64,000 nt of DNA from Candidatus Haliotispira prima (GTDB lineage: Bacteria; Spirochaetota; Spirochaetia; SP-2023): NCBI GenBank assembly GCA_029867005.1, contig CP123443.1:1798001-1862000 (forward strand), read 5' to 3'. Every line of letters starts with the position of its first letter. Position 1 is the stretch's first letter. Positions 28,402 to 37,780 of the stretch are shown piece after piece. The translations under genes were made by a program, and so were the position numbers. A model generated the notes under the pieces. It was not told where the DNA came from and searched no databases. It saw nothing but the letters and a program-made list of their open reading frames with translations.

Positions 28402-30495
28402 ATGGCACTAATTGATGTACCCATAATGCGCAATATTGGTATCAGCGCACATATCGACTCGGGTAAAACTACTTTGACCGAACGCATCTTGTTCTTCTGT
28501 GAGCGCATCCACGCCATTCATGAAGTTCGCGGCAAAGATGGTGTCGGCGCGACCATGGACCACATGGAATTGGAGCGCGAGCGCGGCATCACGATCACTT
28601 CTGCGTCAACCCAAGTGCAGTGGCAAGATAAAATTGTCAACATTATTGACACCCCCGGGCATGTCGATTTCACGGTTGAAGTGGAGCGTGCCCTGCGTGT
28701 ACTGGACGGTGCCATCCTGGTTCTTTGCTCCGTTTCCGGTGTGCAGTCCCAATCCATCACAGTAGACCGCCAACTCAAACGCTACAACGTCCCCCGGCTG
28801 GCCTTTATCAATAAGTGTGACCGCACCGGGGCCAACCCCTATCGTGTCAAAAACCAACTGCGCGACAAGCTGAACCTGAACCCGGTGATGATGCAGATTC
28901 CCATCGGCCTGGAAGATGGGCACGAAGGCTGTGTCGATTTGATCACCATGAAGGCCCTCTATTTCGATGGCGATGATCGTCACGCCGTACGCGAAACCGA
29001 GATTCCGGAAAATCTGCGTGCCGAGGCCAAAGAGAAGCGTCATGAAATGCTCGATGAGCTGTCCCACTTTTCCGATGAACTGATGGAGCTGATGCTTGAA
29101 GAGAAAGACATCCCCGAACAGTTGATCTATGACACCGTGCGCAAAGCCGTCACCAGTCTCCGACTCTGCCCGGTATTTGTCGGTTCAGCCTATAAGAACA
29201 AGGGTGTTCAACCCCTGCTCAACGCTGTGGACCGCTACCTGCCCCACCCCGGCGATGTCTCCAATGCGGCTCTGGACCTGGACGACAACGAGGCCGAAAT
29301 CCGACTGGAATCCGACCCCGACAAACCAACTGTGGCACTGGCCTTCAAATTGGATGACGGCCAGTACGGTCAATTGACCTACGTGCGCGTCTACCAAGGC
29401 ACGGTGAAAAAGGGCGTTGACCTGCTCAATGTCCGCGCCCGCAAACGCTTTAAAGTGGGGCGTTTGGTTCGTATTCACTCCAACAGCATGGAAGACATTT
29501 CCGAAGCCGGCCCCGGCGATATCATCGGCCTGTTCGGTATTGACTGTGCCTCCGGCGATACCTTCTGTCAGCAGGGTTACAACCTGTCGATGACTTCGAT
29601 GTACGTGCCCAACCCGGTGATTTCGCTGTCCATCACTTCCAATGACAAGAGTGCCTCGGACAAAATGGCCAAGGCCCTGAACCGCTTCACCAAGGAAGAC
29701 CCGACTTTCCGCACCTATGTCGATGATGAATCCAACCAGACCATCATTCAGGGCATGGGAGAGCTTCATCTGGAGGTCTACGTAGAACGCATGAAGCGCG
29801 AATACGGTGCCGAAGTGACGGTCGGTGCACCGCAGGTGGCCTACCGCGAAGCGATTTCGGCCCCTGCCGCTTTCAACTACACCCACAAGAAACAGACCGG
29901 CGGTTCCGGCCAATACGGCCGCGTTGCCGGTACCATGGAACCAATGGAAGAAGGCGAATACGAATTTGTCAACCAGATCAAGGGGGGCGCGATTCCAACG
30001 GAGTATATTCCTTCCTGTGACAAGGGTTTCCGTGCCTGTCTGGGCGAAGGTTCCCTAATTGGCTTTCCGATTGTCGGTGTCAAAATGACGATCAATGACG
30101 GCCAGAGTCACTCGGTGGACTCTTCGGACAACGCCTTTCAGTCTGCTGCCGTCGGTGCCTTCCGCGAAGCTTACGCCCAGGCTAAGCCCGTGATCCTTGA
30201 GCCGATCATGCTGGTGGAGGTCCAAGGTCCTTCCGAGTTTCAGGGTGCCATACTGGGCAGCCTGAACCAGCGGCGCGGCATGATCATGGACAATCAAGAA
30301 GAGGGCATGATGGTCACGGTCCAAGCCGAGGTACCTCTTTCCGAAATGTTTGGTTACTCGACCAACTTGCGTTCGCTGACTCAGGGCAAGGCCGAGTTTT
30401 CCATGGAGTTTGCCAAGTATGCCAAGGTTCCGCAGAGCGTCGCCGACGAACTGATTCGGGAGTACCAGAAGAAACGGGCGGAAAAGAACAAATAG
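28402..30495 (+). CDS. fusA: Elongation factor G, spirochaete/mitochondrial EFG1 type
   Basis: GTPase that drives tRNA-mRNA translocation on the ribosome. The 697-aa protein has the five usual EF-G domains. G-motifs are [16 protein letters not shown] (G1; Ser replaces the usual His/Ala at one position), RGITITSA (G2), DTPGHVDFT (G3) and NKCDRTGA (G4). The segment [20 protein letters not shown] is typical of the spdEFG1/mitochondrial EFG1 group found in spirochaetes and planctomycetes, supporting the taxonomic assignment. An AAGGAG ribosome site precedes ATG. Confidence 0.95.
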   Translation: MALIDVPIMRNIGISAHIDSGKTTLTERILFFCERIHAIHEVRGKDGVGATMDHMELERERGITITSASTQVQWQDKIVNIIDTPGHVDFTVEVERALRVLDGAILVLCSVSGVQSQSITVDRQLKRYNVPRLAFINKCDRTGANPYRVKNQLRDKLNLNPVMMQIPIGLEDGHEGCVDLITMKALYFDGDDRHAVRETEIPENLRAEAKEKRHEMLDELSHFSDELMELMLEEKDIPEQLIYDTVRKAVTSLRLCPVFVGSAYKNKGVQPLLNAVDRYLPHPGDVSNAALDLDDNEAEIRLESDPDKPTVALAFKLDDGQYGQLTYVRVYQGTVKKGVDLLNVRARKRFKVGRLVRIHSNSMEDISEAGPGDIIGLFGIDCASGDTFCQQGYNLSMTSMYVPNPVISLSITSNDKSASDKMAKALNRFTKEDPTFRTYVDDESNQTIIQGMGELHLEVYVERMKREYGAEVTVGAPQVAYREAISAPAAFNYTHKKQTGGSGQYGRVAGTMEPMEEGEYEFVNQIKGGAIPTEYIPSCDKGFRACLGEGSLIGFPIVGVKMTINDGQSHSVDSSDNAFQSAAVGAFREAYAQAKPVILEPIMLVEVQGPSEFQGAILGSLNQRRGMIMDNQEEGMMVTVQAEVPLSEMFGYSTNLRSLTQGKAEFSMEFAKYAKVPQSVADELIREYQKKRAEKNK

Positions 30496-30851
30496 AGGCC
30501 GTTGTTGCTTAATATTGTCACCCAATATTAGTGTTATTTCCGGCAGCCTTCCCAAATCCAAATTCTCCGGTCGCTTGGCAATCGGCCGGAGAATTTGGCC
30601 GGAGAAAGTGCTGAAAGGCTGCGGGCAAAACGCTCAAAACTACTTAAAGCCAATCAAAGTACTTCGTGCCATTTCCCGGTACCACCGGTAAATCTGTTAT
30701 TAAAGTATTAAAATCTATCCAAATTGTTGTAACTTTTTGATAAAAGGACTTGCAGGATCCTGCAAGCCCTTTTATTTTTAGGGCCAAGTGTGGGAAAATT
30801 TGTTCTTTAATCCGGCCGAAAGGGCCGATTCCCTCCGAAAGGCTCAGATAT
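30496..30851. other. Intergenic region between fusA and glgC
   Basis: Holds two hairpins and no gene. One is the inverted repeat at 30558-30598 (arms CCAAATTCTCCGG and its complement, no T-run). The other is the strong terminator at 30741-30778. The glgC promoter must lie in the remaining 70 bp or upstream of the terminator. Confidence 0.6.
30741..30778 (+). terminator. Rho-independent terminator between fusA and glgC
   Basis: CTTGCAGGATCCTGCAAG is a perfect 18-bp palindrome, extended by flanking AAAAGG and CCCTTTT, and followed by ATTTTT. It is 245 bp after the fusA stop. An open frame for glgC runs back through it, which argues for the downstream glgC start. Confidence 0.8.
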
Positions 30852-32183
30852 ATGCATGACTCTGTGAGCCCAACCGTTAAAAGAAAAGTTGCGGTTCTGA
30901 TTCTGGGAGGGGGGCGCGGCACAAGGCTCTATCCCCTGACTTTGAAGCGCAGTAAACCTGCTGTGCCATTTGCCGGGCGTTATCGCTTGGTCGATATTGC
31001 CCTGTCCCGCTGCATCCATGCCAGACTGCTAAACCTGCATGTGCTGACCCAGTACAATTCCGCCTCGCTGCACCTCCATATCAACCGTACCTACCGCTTC
31101 GATGCTTTCAATAAAGGCGGCATCCAGGTGCTGGCGGCGAGCCAATTCTACATGCAGGACGACCGGGAGCAGTGGTTTCTCGGCTCCGCAGATGCTGTGC
31201 GCAAGACGTTGAACCATTATAGTCAAGGATCGGAGCCCTACCAACACTTCCTAATTCTGGCCGGCGACCAGATTCACGAATTAGATGTGGAGGCCATGCT
31301 CGCCCACCACCTGGCCGAAGATGCCGACTTCACCATCGCGGGCACCCCCATCCACGGAGAGCAACTGAGTAAGTACGGTGTATTGAAAAGCTCCGTCACC
31401 GGGCGGGTCTCCGGCTTTCTGGAAAAGCCGAGTCAGGATCATCCCGAATTGCCGGATTTCCGGCGCAGCGTAGGCAGCAAGGCCGATAAATTACAACCGG
31501 AAAAACCATACTGGGGTTCGATGGGCAGCTACTTAATCCGTGCCGAGATCCTCCGGGACATATTGCGCGAGGGCTCCCCGGATTTTGGCAGCGGCGCGGT
31601 ACCCTATGCCGCCCACAACTACAAAATGATGCTCTATCCCCACTTGGGCTTTTTTGAGGACATCGGTGTCTTTGAGACCTTCTTTGATGTACATATCCGC
31701 ATGGCCGAGGGCTGTCTTCCGATCAACCTCTACCATTCCGATACCAGCCTCTACACTTATCGCCGGGAACTGCCTCCGGCCATGTTCAGCGGCAGCAGCA
31801 GCGTGGAGAAAAGTCTGGTGGTGGAGGGCTCGGTGATGGGAGACCAGCTCAAGCTGAAATCTTCTTTGGTTGGAGTCCGCAGCATTGTCCAAAGGGACTG
31901 TTCGCTGTACAAGACCTATCTGATGGGCAACGACTTCTATCCCTGCCACGACAACATCCCGCAAGTTGTCAACACCGGTTCAAAGAACTTAGAGATCGGC
32001 ATTGGTGCCAACTGCCGGATAGCCAATGCCATTATAGACAAGAATTGCTCTATCGGTTCGGGTTGCCGCATCGGCTTGGATCCGGACAAACTGAAAGACG
32101 GGGACTATCAGGGCTACTCGATCCATAAGGGCATTGTGATTATCCCCAAAGGAAGCGTCTTGCCCTCCAATACCATCATTTAG
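30852..32183 (+). CDS. glgC: Glucose-1-phosphate adenylyltransferase
   Basis: Makes ADP-glucose from glucose-1-phosphate and ATP, the committed step of glycogen synthesis. The 443-aa protein has the nucleotide loop LILGGGRGTRLYPLTLKRSK, PAVPFAGRYRLVDIALS, QFYMQDDREQWFLGSADAVR, and a C-terminal left-handed beta helix (VIGDQ-type hexapeptides, NAIIDKNCSIGSGCRIG). I start at ATG 30852; the longer open frame starts inside the terminator. No other glycogen gene is adjacent. Confidence 0.93.
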   Translation: MHDSVSPTVKRKVAVLILGGGRGTRLYPLTLKRSKPAVPFAGRYRLVDIALSRCIHARLLNLHVLTQYNSASLHLHINRTYRFDAFNKGGIQVLAASQFYMQDDREQWFLGSADAVRKTLNHYSQGSEPYQHFLILAGDQIHELDVEAMLAHHLAEDADFTIAGTPIHGEQLSKYGVLKSSVTGRVSGFLEKPSQDHPELPDFRRSVGSKADKLQPEKPYWGSMGSYLIRAEILRDILREGSPDFGSGAVPYAAHNYKMMLYPHLGFFEDIGVFETFFDVHIRMAEGCLPINLYHSDTSLYTYRRELPPAMFSGSSSVEKSLVVEGSVMGDQLKLKSSLVGVRSIVQRDCSLYKTYLMGNDFYPCHDNIPQVVNTGSKNLEIGIGANCRIANAIIDKNCSIGSGCRIGLDPDKLKDGDYQGYSIHKGIVIIPKGSVLPSNTII

Positions 32184-32405
32184 ACGAGAACGGCCTGTGA
32201 CGGACAAATAGCTGATTAGCTTACAGGTAGCTTGCATGTACATGTATCGGTGGCGCATTTGATTTGTGCGCTTTGATTTGTGCGCATTGCACACAATCCG
32301 TGTATATTATACACAAAGCGAAATTCCGTTATCGCAGAATTTTGTACCACGTATCGCGCCGGGGTATGGATACCAAGTTCGGCGGGCAATCGGTCGTCTA
32401 TGGGC

Positions 32406-33458
32406 CTACCGGCCAATTGCCGGCGGCGGCAGGCCGCCTTTCCGGTAGAGATACATGCCATCGGCGTATTGCAGGCTGTCCGCACCGAGAAATACGGAGT
32501 TGCCAAAAGATTCCAGCCGAAACTGAAAATAATTATGGCTCCAGTCGGTGCCGTCAAAGCTGATCGAAGCAAAAAAACGGTTGGGGTAGTAGAAATGAAC
32601 ATCGCGCAGAAACTGTGCTTCTGTCACCGGCCCTTCGGTCACGGCCTGTAGAATATTGCCCAGCAAATACAGGCGGTAGTAGAATTCAAAGCCTTCCGGG
32701 TAGAACACCACGCTTTTCTCTAATTCCAGTGCCGTGCCGTCCGGCAGGGACATCAACTCATCGTAGAGTTTTCCGCCGGTTTCTAAGGTCAAGCGGGAAC
32801 CTTGGTCTTTTTGACTTTGGCCGATTTGCCGGCCCCGCAACAGCATAAAGTCGCCGCGCCGGCCGCGCCGGACCGGCCGGCGACTGAGGACCTTGGACGG
32901 TCTGTCATCGTAACCGGGCCGGGGGGCCAGAACCAGCTCGGCTTGATAATCCACCGTCAGACGCAGAGCGGTTTCTTCAGTCACGGTAAAGTGCAGACGA
33001 AATTCCAGATTGTTCCGGCGGTCCGGCCCGGTTTCCGTACCTGATGTGCCCGTGATACCCGATTCGGCGGCACTCTTTCCCGTGACGGAAAACCAACGCT
33101 CACCGTCAAACGAAAGCATGTTGTTTTGGCCCAGCGCGGTGAGGTATATGCCGCGACTCAGGCGGTAATGCCCATTGCCGAGGGAATATATCAGGCTGTC
33201 CGCCCGGGGGCGGACGGGTTGTTGAACAAACCGGATGCTCTGGTTTTGTTTGGCAAAAATGATGTAGGGAACCTTTTGATACAGGGCCATGGCCTTGCCC
33301 ACAGCTTGGTCGGAATAGCCGGCCTGCTCCATTTCCCGGAGTTTGTCTTTGGCGTAGCGGAAGACGTGGCGGGATTCGGCCTTTTTGGAAGGGGCCAAGC
33401 CGCAACCGCTTAACCCGAAGACCGTGCCGATGCACAGCAGAGAAAGAAAGCGTTTCAC
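32406..33458 (-). CDS. Hypothetical lipoprotein, 350 aa
   Basis: Starts with GTG after a GGTGA ribosome site. The signal peptide LSLLCIGTVFGLSGC ends in lipobox LSGC at residue 19, so the protein should be lipid-anchored. A helical charged segment (residues 28-75) precedes an extended beta-rich region with many paired aromatic residues, for example GNGHYRLSRGIYLTALGQ and SVVFYPEGFEFYYRLYLL. I recognise no family. Confidence 0.65.
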   Translation of the reverse strand: MKRFLSLLCIGTVFGLSGCGLAPSKKAESRHVFRYAKDKLREMEQAGYSDQAVGKAMALYQKVPYIIFAKQNQSIRFVQQPVRPRADSLIYSLGNGHYRLSRGIYLTALGQNNMLSFDGERWFSVTGKSAAESGITGTSGTETGPDRRNNLEFRLHFTVTEETALRLTVDYQAELVLAPRPGYDDRPSKVLSRRPVRRGRRGDFMLLRGRQIGQSQKDQGSRLTLETGGKLYDELMSLPDGTALELEKSVVFYPEGFEFYYRLYLLGNILQAVTEGPVTEAQFLRDVHFYYPNRFFASISFDGTDWSHNYFQFRLESFGNSVFLGADSLQYADGMYLYRKGGLPPPAIGR

Positions 33459-33615
33459 CGGTTCACCGGTGATCGTGATTGTTCAATGATGGCCATAAGA
33501 AAAGCAGCATTTGGATGGATTCAGATGGGTGCACGGATGGGTGCACGGATGGTGCACGGATAGTTTCACGGATAATTGCAAACGGATAACGGTTGCCTGT
33601 TGTCTACAGAACAGC

Positions 33616-33921
33616 TTACACGTACCGAGACAGCAGGAAGATACCGATGCGCAGCACGATGCAGGAAGAAATACCGCCGGCCCAGGCAAGGTCATTCACA
33701 AAGGTTTTGTCTCGAAATATCCGTCTCAGAGAGACAAACTTCACGGTACCCATCAAGGCGGACAACAGACTCCAGAGAATAAAACCGGACAATTGGAATA
33801 TGCCGAAAAACAACCAGAAACCGACAGAGAGCCCAAAGCTGATCAGACAGCAGACCATGAATACCTTGGCGTAGATTTGAGCGCGCTTTTTTGTCTCATT
33901 CGTTGCATTGGATGAATCCAT
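33616..33921 (-). CDS. Small membrane protein, 101 aa
   Basis: Three predicted transmembrane helices: VFMVCCLISFGLSVGFWLFF, LSGFILWSLLSALMGTVKF and AWAGGISSCIVLRIGIFLL. There is a charged N-terminus (SNATNETKKRAQ). GGAGATACGAA precedes the ATG as a ribosome site. No family recognised. Confidence 0.55.
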   Translation of the reverse strand: MDSSNATNETKKRAQIYAKVFMVCCLISFGLSVGFWLFFGIFQLSGFILWSLLSALMGTVKFVSLRRIFRDKTFVNDLAWAGGISSCIVLRIGIFLLSRYV

Positions 33922-34086
33922 TTCGTATCTCCTCCGGAGTTCTGTTTAGAGTTCTCCCGCCAATGGTAGCATATTTTCAGAAAATAAGCTTTGAAAAAAG
34001 GGAAAAGAAGGCAGAACCTCACCCGGAGGGCTTTCAGGCCGTCTCTCTTTTCGCATCCTTTACATAAACACTGCCGGCCCGAATGA

Positions 34087-35073
34087 TTACGGCAGATTTT
34101 TTTCTCTGGCGGCCACCAGCAGTTGGTACCACTCCGGTTTGCTCAGACGGATTGTGCCGGCCGTACAGTAGTCGGCCAGACGTTTTGCTTTGGTGGTGCC
34201 GATGATGGGCCGGATGCCGGCCGGGTGCCGCAGCAACCAAGCGAGGGCCAGGGCTCCGGGGCTGCAAGATTTCTGCGCGGCCATTTGCTCCAGTGCCGCC
34301 TGCAACTGCGTTTTGGCTTTGTCGGAGCCGGGTTTGCGGAATAACTTGCCCCGTGCCACGGGGCTCCATGCCTGCAAGCGTATACCGTTGAGGCGGCAGT
34401 AGTCCGCCGCATCAAAATAGGGGCTGACCGGGTTGGGTGTGTTGTATTCCAGGCCGGAGCTGAGCAATTGGTGGTGCAGGAGGCTGATTTGTACTTGGTT
34501 GCAGGCCGGCGGGAATGGCAGGCTTGCCCGGAGCAGGGCCATTTGCGCCCCACTGTGGTTGCTGACCCCAAAGGCCAGAACCTTGCCTTGTCCTTGCAGC
34601 CGGGTGAATGCCTGCGCCACTTCTTCGGGTTCGGCCAGGGCATCGGGGCGGTGCAGCAACAGCATGTCCAGGTAGTCTGTACCCAGGCGCGCAAGGCTGG
34701 AATCCACCTGCCGGATGATGTGGGCAGCGGAAAAGTCGTAGTGGGGTGATTCTTTCACGGTGTCGGGCAGGACGATGCCGCACTTGCTTTGCAGGATGTA
34801 TTGTTCGCGAGGTATTTTCAGCTCTTGCACAGCGGCGGCAAAAATTTCTTCGCTCTTGCCGCACCCGTAGATGTCGGCGTGGTCAAAGGTCTGGATGCCG
34901 TGTTCGAAGCAGCATGCCAAAATGTCTGCGGCCAGGGAGACTCGTTCTTTGCGGTAGCTTGCGGGCATATCCGCGAGGCTGTTTTTGCTCCAGTCGGCGG
35001 CAAAGCCCATACAGCCGTAGAGCAGTGTGCCGGTATCACGGTTTGGGCCGGGGGGATTCGGGGGATCGTGCAT
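34087..35073 (-). CDS. Aldo/keto reductase
   Basis: A 328-aa NADPH-dependent oxidoreductase of the AKR superfamily. The catalytic tetrad is visible: Asp and Tyr in TFDHADIYGCGKSEEIF, Lys in YILQSKCGI, and His in DYLDMLLLHRPDAL. The cofactor-binding C-terminus has ALALAWLLRHPAGIRPIIGT. The closest match by motif is the YdhF-like group. The substrate is unknown. It is the last ordinary chromosomal gene before the lipoprotein repeat region. Confidence 0.88.
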   Translation of the reverse strand: MHDPPNPPGPNRDTGTLLYGCMGFAADWSKNSLADMPASYRKERVSLAADILACCFEHGIQTFDHADIYGCGKSEEIFAAAVQELKIPREQYILQSKCGIVLPDTVKESPHYDFSAAHIIRQVDSSLARLGTDYLDMLLLHRPDALAEPEEVAQAFTRLQGQGKVLAFGVSNHSGAQMALLRASLPFPPACNQVQISLLHHQLLSSGLEYNTPNPVSPYFDAADYCRLNGIRLQAWSPVARGKLFRKPGSDKAKTQLQAALEQMAAQKSCSPGALALAWLLRHPAGIRPIIGTTKAKRLADYCTAGTIRLSKPEWYQLLVAAREKNLP

Positions 35074-35128
35074 GTTTACGGTGCCTGCCTTGTTTTTGTT
35101 TTGGGGATGAATTTCTTCGATGTTCTCC

Positions 35129-35172
35129 GTAATGTAGTAGAGACAAGTTAAAACGTGTCTCTACTACATTAC
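35129..35172. repeat. Perfect 17-bp inverted repeat
   Basis: GTAATGTAGTAGAGACA (35129-35145) and its exact reverse complement (35156-35172) are separated by 10 nt. It marks the left border of the lipoprotein repeat region, upstream of the aldo/keto reductase gene. No T-run follows. Confidence 0.8.
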
Positions 35173-35231
35173 ACAAAACGTGTCTTCACAACAGGCCCCC
35201 CCTCCAAGGTTCGACAGGCTCACCTGCCCCC

Positions 35232-35260
35232 TTGCCCAAATCCCTAAACGAATATACAAT
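35232..35260 (+). promoter_or_regulatory. Unit 1 promoter
   Basis: TTGCCC, 17 bp, TACAAT. The leader ATG is 35 bp downstream of the -10 box. Confidence 0.75.
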
Positions 35261-35294
35261 AGGCCAAAATCAGACCATTTCGAGGAGTTTTCTC

Positions 35295-35387
35295 ATGAAA
35301 CAGCGACAAACAATATTGACCGGCACGCCGGTAAACAGTAGAATATCCAATATCCAATATCCAATATCCAATATCCAAAACCATTAG
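35295..35387 (+). CDS. Unit 1 leader frame with (AATATCC)5 tract
   Basis: A 30-codon frame (MKQRQTILTGTPVNS, then the repeat-encoded ISNIQYP series) after a CGAGGAG ribosome site. The five 7-mers occupy 35342-35376. It ends at TAG soon after the tract. The lipoprotein frame that follows is offset by -1. One extra 7-mer, or two fewer, would fuse this ATG to the lipoprotein. Confidence 0.75.
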   Translation: MKQRQTILTGTPVNSRISNIQYPISNIQNH

Positions 35388-36322
35388 AGAACAGATATTT
35401 ACTTCAGAATCCATTAAGCAATTCTAAATCTTTTTATTCATTATTTTTATCTCTTTTTACCTTCCTGTCTCTTCTCCTTTTTAGCTGTACCCCGCTGTCC
35501 GAAACTGACGATCCGCCTGCGGCTGAATCACCGACGGCTGTCAAACCAAGCGTTTCTTTCTCTGTCACCGCTGTGATATCTTCTGTGCAATTGGAAATGA
35601 GCAGTAGTTTTGCCATCAACACCATAGCTGCGGTTATTCGTTTAGCTGCGGAAGCGGCCCCGACCAAGGCAGAGGCCGAAGCCAGTGCGGGCTACGTCAG
35701 TCTTGCCATTACGGCCGGCAGCCCGCGAAAATTCAGTATCAGCCAACACTATTCCACAAATTTTGCCGATGGGCTTACCATTGCGGATGTTTTGGCTTCC
35801 AATACCCAATACAAACTCTATCTGTTTTTTGAGCCCAACGCTATTCCGTCCGAAACGACTGTGGAGGGGGTCAGTCTCAATAATAATGTAATAGCCCTGC
35901 CATTTACCACCGCTACCCTACCCCCCGCAGGAGATGCGGTATGGGATAACGCGTGGACAAACAAGCAGTTTGTCGGAAGCCCTGCCGAATGGGGGTATAG
36001 TGAGAATCAAAAGGGTGTTTTTGTAGCCTATACAAAAATTAGTACTTCTCTTGCCAGTTTCACATTCACTAATCGCAGAGCAGATGATACAAAGTTACAA
36101 CCCTTGGGAACCTTCGGGTTGGGTTTAACGGACCCCGCCCCGGGAGTTCTTTTCGATCTGTTGAAACTGGGTGGTAGCTATCCTGACGGAGATAACTACT
36201 ACACTGTAATCAGTGCGGATGATACAGCAAAGCTATCCGGGAAGGCTTTTCAGACAGAAGTTTTCAATGGTTCCGCAACATTTAAACTCCGAGTGCCCCT
36301 CACCCGTTATAGTAGTCCGTAG
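35378..36322 (+). CDS. Unit 1 surface lipoprotein frame (phase OFF)
   Basis: The open frame runs from the repeat tract to 36322, but no ATG, GTG or TTG precedes the signal segment. The hydrophobic stretch SLFTFLSLLLFSC ends in a lipobox, giving a mature protein of about 278 aa from Cys codon 35486. The body starts with an acidic Pro-rich stalk (ETDDPPAAE), then VQLEMSSSFAIN, FSISQHYSTNFADGLTIADV and YKLYLFFEPN, and ends RVPLTRYSSP. I recognise no family. The boundary 35378 is the first in-frame codon after the tract, not a proven start; the nearest GTG (35573) lies inside the mature protein. Six paralogues share this body. Confidence 0.7.
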   Translation, partial: KPLENRYLLQNPLSNSKSFYSLFLSLFTFLSLLLFSCTPLSETDDPPAAESPTAVKPSVSFSVTAVISSVQLEMSSSFAINTIAAVIRLAAEAAPTKAEAEASAGYVSLAITAGSPRKFSISQHYSTNFADGLTIADVLASNTQYKLYLFFEPNAIPSETTVEGVSLNNNVIALPFTTATLPPAGDAVWDNAWTNKQFVGSPAEWGYSENQKGVFVAYTKISTSLASFTFTNRRADDTKLQPLGTFGLGLTDPAPGVLFDLLKLGGSYPDGDNYYTVISADDTAKLSGKAFQTEVFNGSATFKLRVPLTRYSSP

Positions 36323-36427
36323 CATTAAGCTTGGGGCATTTCGGCTCCGCTCAATGGCCCAAGCTAAATGACACAAGCTCATGGATAAACCATTTGCGGG
36401 GGTGGGCTAATGTCTGCTGTGCCCCCC

Positions 36428-36456
36428 TTGCCAAATTTCCTAAACGAATATATAAT
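36428..36456 (+). promoter_or_regulatory. Unit 2 promoter
   Basis: TTGCCA, 17 bp, TATAAT; near-perfect sigma70 consensus. Confidence 0.8.
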
Positions 36457-36490
36457 AGGCCAAAATCAGACCATTTCGAGGAGTTTTCTC

Positions 36491-36583
36491 ATGAAACAGC
36501 GACAAACAATATTGACCGGCATGCCGGTAAACAGTAGAATATCCAATATCCAATATCCAATATCCAATATCCAAAACCACTAG
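36491..36583 (+). CDS. Unit 2 leader frame with (AATATCC)5 tract
   Basis: Same 30-codon leader as unit 1 apart from one residue (TGMPV instead of TGTPV). The tract is 36538-36572. The lipoprotein frame is at -1. Confidence 0.75.
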   Translation: MKQRQTILTGMPVNSRISNIQYPISNIQNH

Positions 36584-37506
36584 AGAACAGATATTTACTT
36601 CAGGATCCATTAAGCAATTCTAAATCTTTTTATTCATTATTTTTATCTATTTTTACCTTCCTGTCTCTTCTTATTTTCGGCTGTACCCCGCTGTCCGAAA
36701 CTGACGATCCGCCTGCGGCTGAGCCACCGGCGGCTGTCAAACCAAGCATGTCTTTCTCTGCCACCGCTGTGATATCTTCTGTGCAACTGGAAATGAGCAG
36801 TAGTTTTGCCATCAACACCATAGGTGCCGTTATTCGTTTAGCGACAGAAACAGCACCCACCAAGGCAGAGGCTGAAGCCAGTGCCGGCTATGTCAGCCTT
36901 GCCATTACGGCCGGCAGCCCCCGCAAGTTCAGTATCAGCCAACACTATACCACAAACTTTGCTGATGGGCTTACCATTGCGGATGTTTTGGCTTCCAATA
37001 CCCAATACAAACTCTATCTGTTTTTTGAGCCCAATACTATTCCGTCCGAAACAACGGTGGAGGGGGCCAGCCTCAATAATGATGTAATAGCCCTGCCATT
37101 TACCACCGCTACCCTACCCCCCGCAGGGGATCCCGCGTGGACAGGAAATCAATTTGTCGGAAGCCTTGCCGAATGGGGGTATAGTGAGAATCAAAAGGGT
37201 GTTTTTGTAGCCTATACAAAAATTAGTACTTCTCTTGCCAGTTTCACATTCACTAATCGCAGAGCAGATGATACAAGGTTAGAAACCTTGGGAACCTTCG
37301 GGTTGGGTATAACGGACCCCGGCGTCGGATTTCTTTTCGATCTGTCGAAACTGGGTGGTAGCTATCCTGACGGAGATAACTACTACACTATAATCAGTGC
37401 GGATGATACAACAAAGCTATCCGGGAAAGCTTTTCAGACAGAAGTTTTCAATGGTTCCGCAACATTTAAACTCCGAGTGCCCCTCACCCGTTATAGTAGT
37501 CCGTAG
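36574..37506 (+). CDS. Unit 2 surface lipoprotein frame (phase OFF)
   Basis: Paralogue of unit 1 with lipobox LFGC and the stalk ETDDPPAAEPPAAVKP. It lacks four codons (an AWDN-type segment) after LPPAGD compared with units 1 and 3. Its C-terminal third (TKISTSLASFTFTNRRADDT) is nearly the same as unit 1, while GITDPGVGFLFDLSKLGG matches units 3, 6 and 7, which suggests recombination among units. There is no start codon of its own ahead of the signal peptide. Confidence 0.7.
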   Translation, partial: KPLENRYLLQDPLSNSKSFYSLFLSIFTFLSLLIFGCTPLSETDDPPAAEPPAAVKPSMSFSATAVISSVQLEMSSSFAINTIGAVIRLATETAPTKAEAEASAGYVSLAITAGSPRKFSISQHYTTNFADGLTIADVLASNTQYKLYLFFEPNTIPSETTVEGASLNNDVIALPFTTATLPPAGDPAWTGNQFVGSLAEWGYSENQKGVFVAYTKISTSLASFTFTNRRADDTRLETLGTFGLGITDPGVGFLFDLSKLGGSYPDGDNYYTIISADDTTKLSGKAFQTEVFNGSATFKLRVPLTRYSSP

Positions 37507-37624
37507 CATTGAATTTGGGGCATTTCGGCTCCGCTCAATGACCCAAGCTCAATGGCCCAAGCTAAATGACACAAGCTCATGGATAACCCTTTGTGGGGGT
37601 GAGCTAATTTCTGCTGTGCCCCCC

Positions 37625-37653
37625 TTGCCAAATTTCCTAAACGAATATACAAT
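37625..37653 (+). promoter_or_regulatory. Unit 3 promoter
   Basis: TTGCCA, 17 bp, TACAAT. Confidence 0.75.
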
Positions 37654-37687
37654 AGGCCAAAATCAGATCATTTCGAGGAGTTTTCCC

Positions 37688-37780
37688 ATGAAACAGCGAC
37701 AAACAATATTGACCGGCATGCAGGTAAACAGTAGAATATCCAATATCCAATATCCAATATCCAATATCCAATATCACTAG
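37688..37780 (+). CDS. Unit 3 leader frame with (AATATCC)5 tract
   Basis: Leader with TGMQV variation. The tract is 37735-37769 and is followed by a degenerate sixth copy (AATATCAC) instead of AAAACCAC, with the length conserved. The lipoprotein frame is at -1. Confidence 0.75.
   Translation: MKQRQTILTGMQVNSRISNIQYPISNIQYH

Noticed and set aside
35342..35376. The AATATCC tract as a CRISPR-like or protein-binding array
   Set aside because: Seven-base head-to-tail copies without spacers inside a translated leader fit a slippage tract better.
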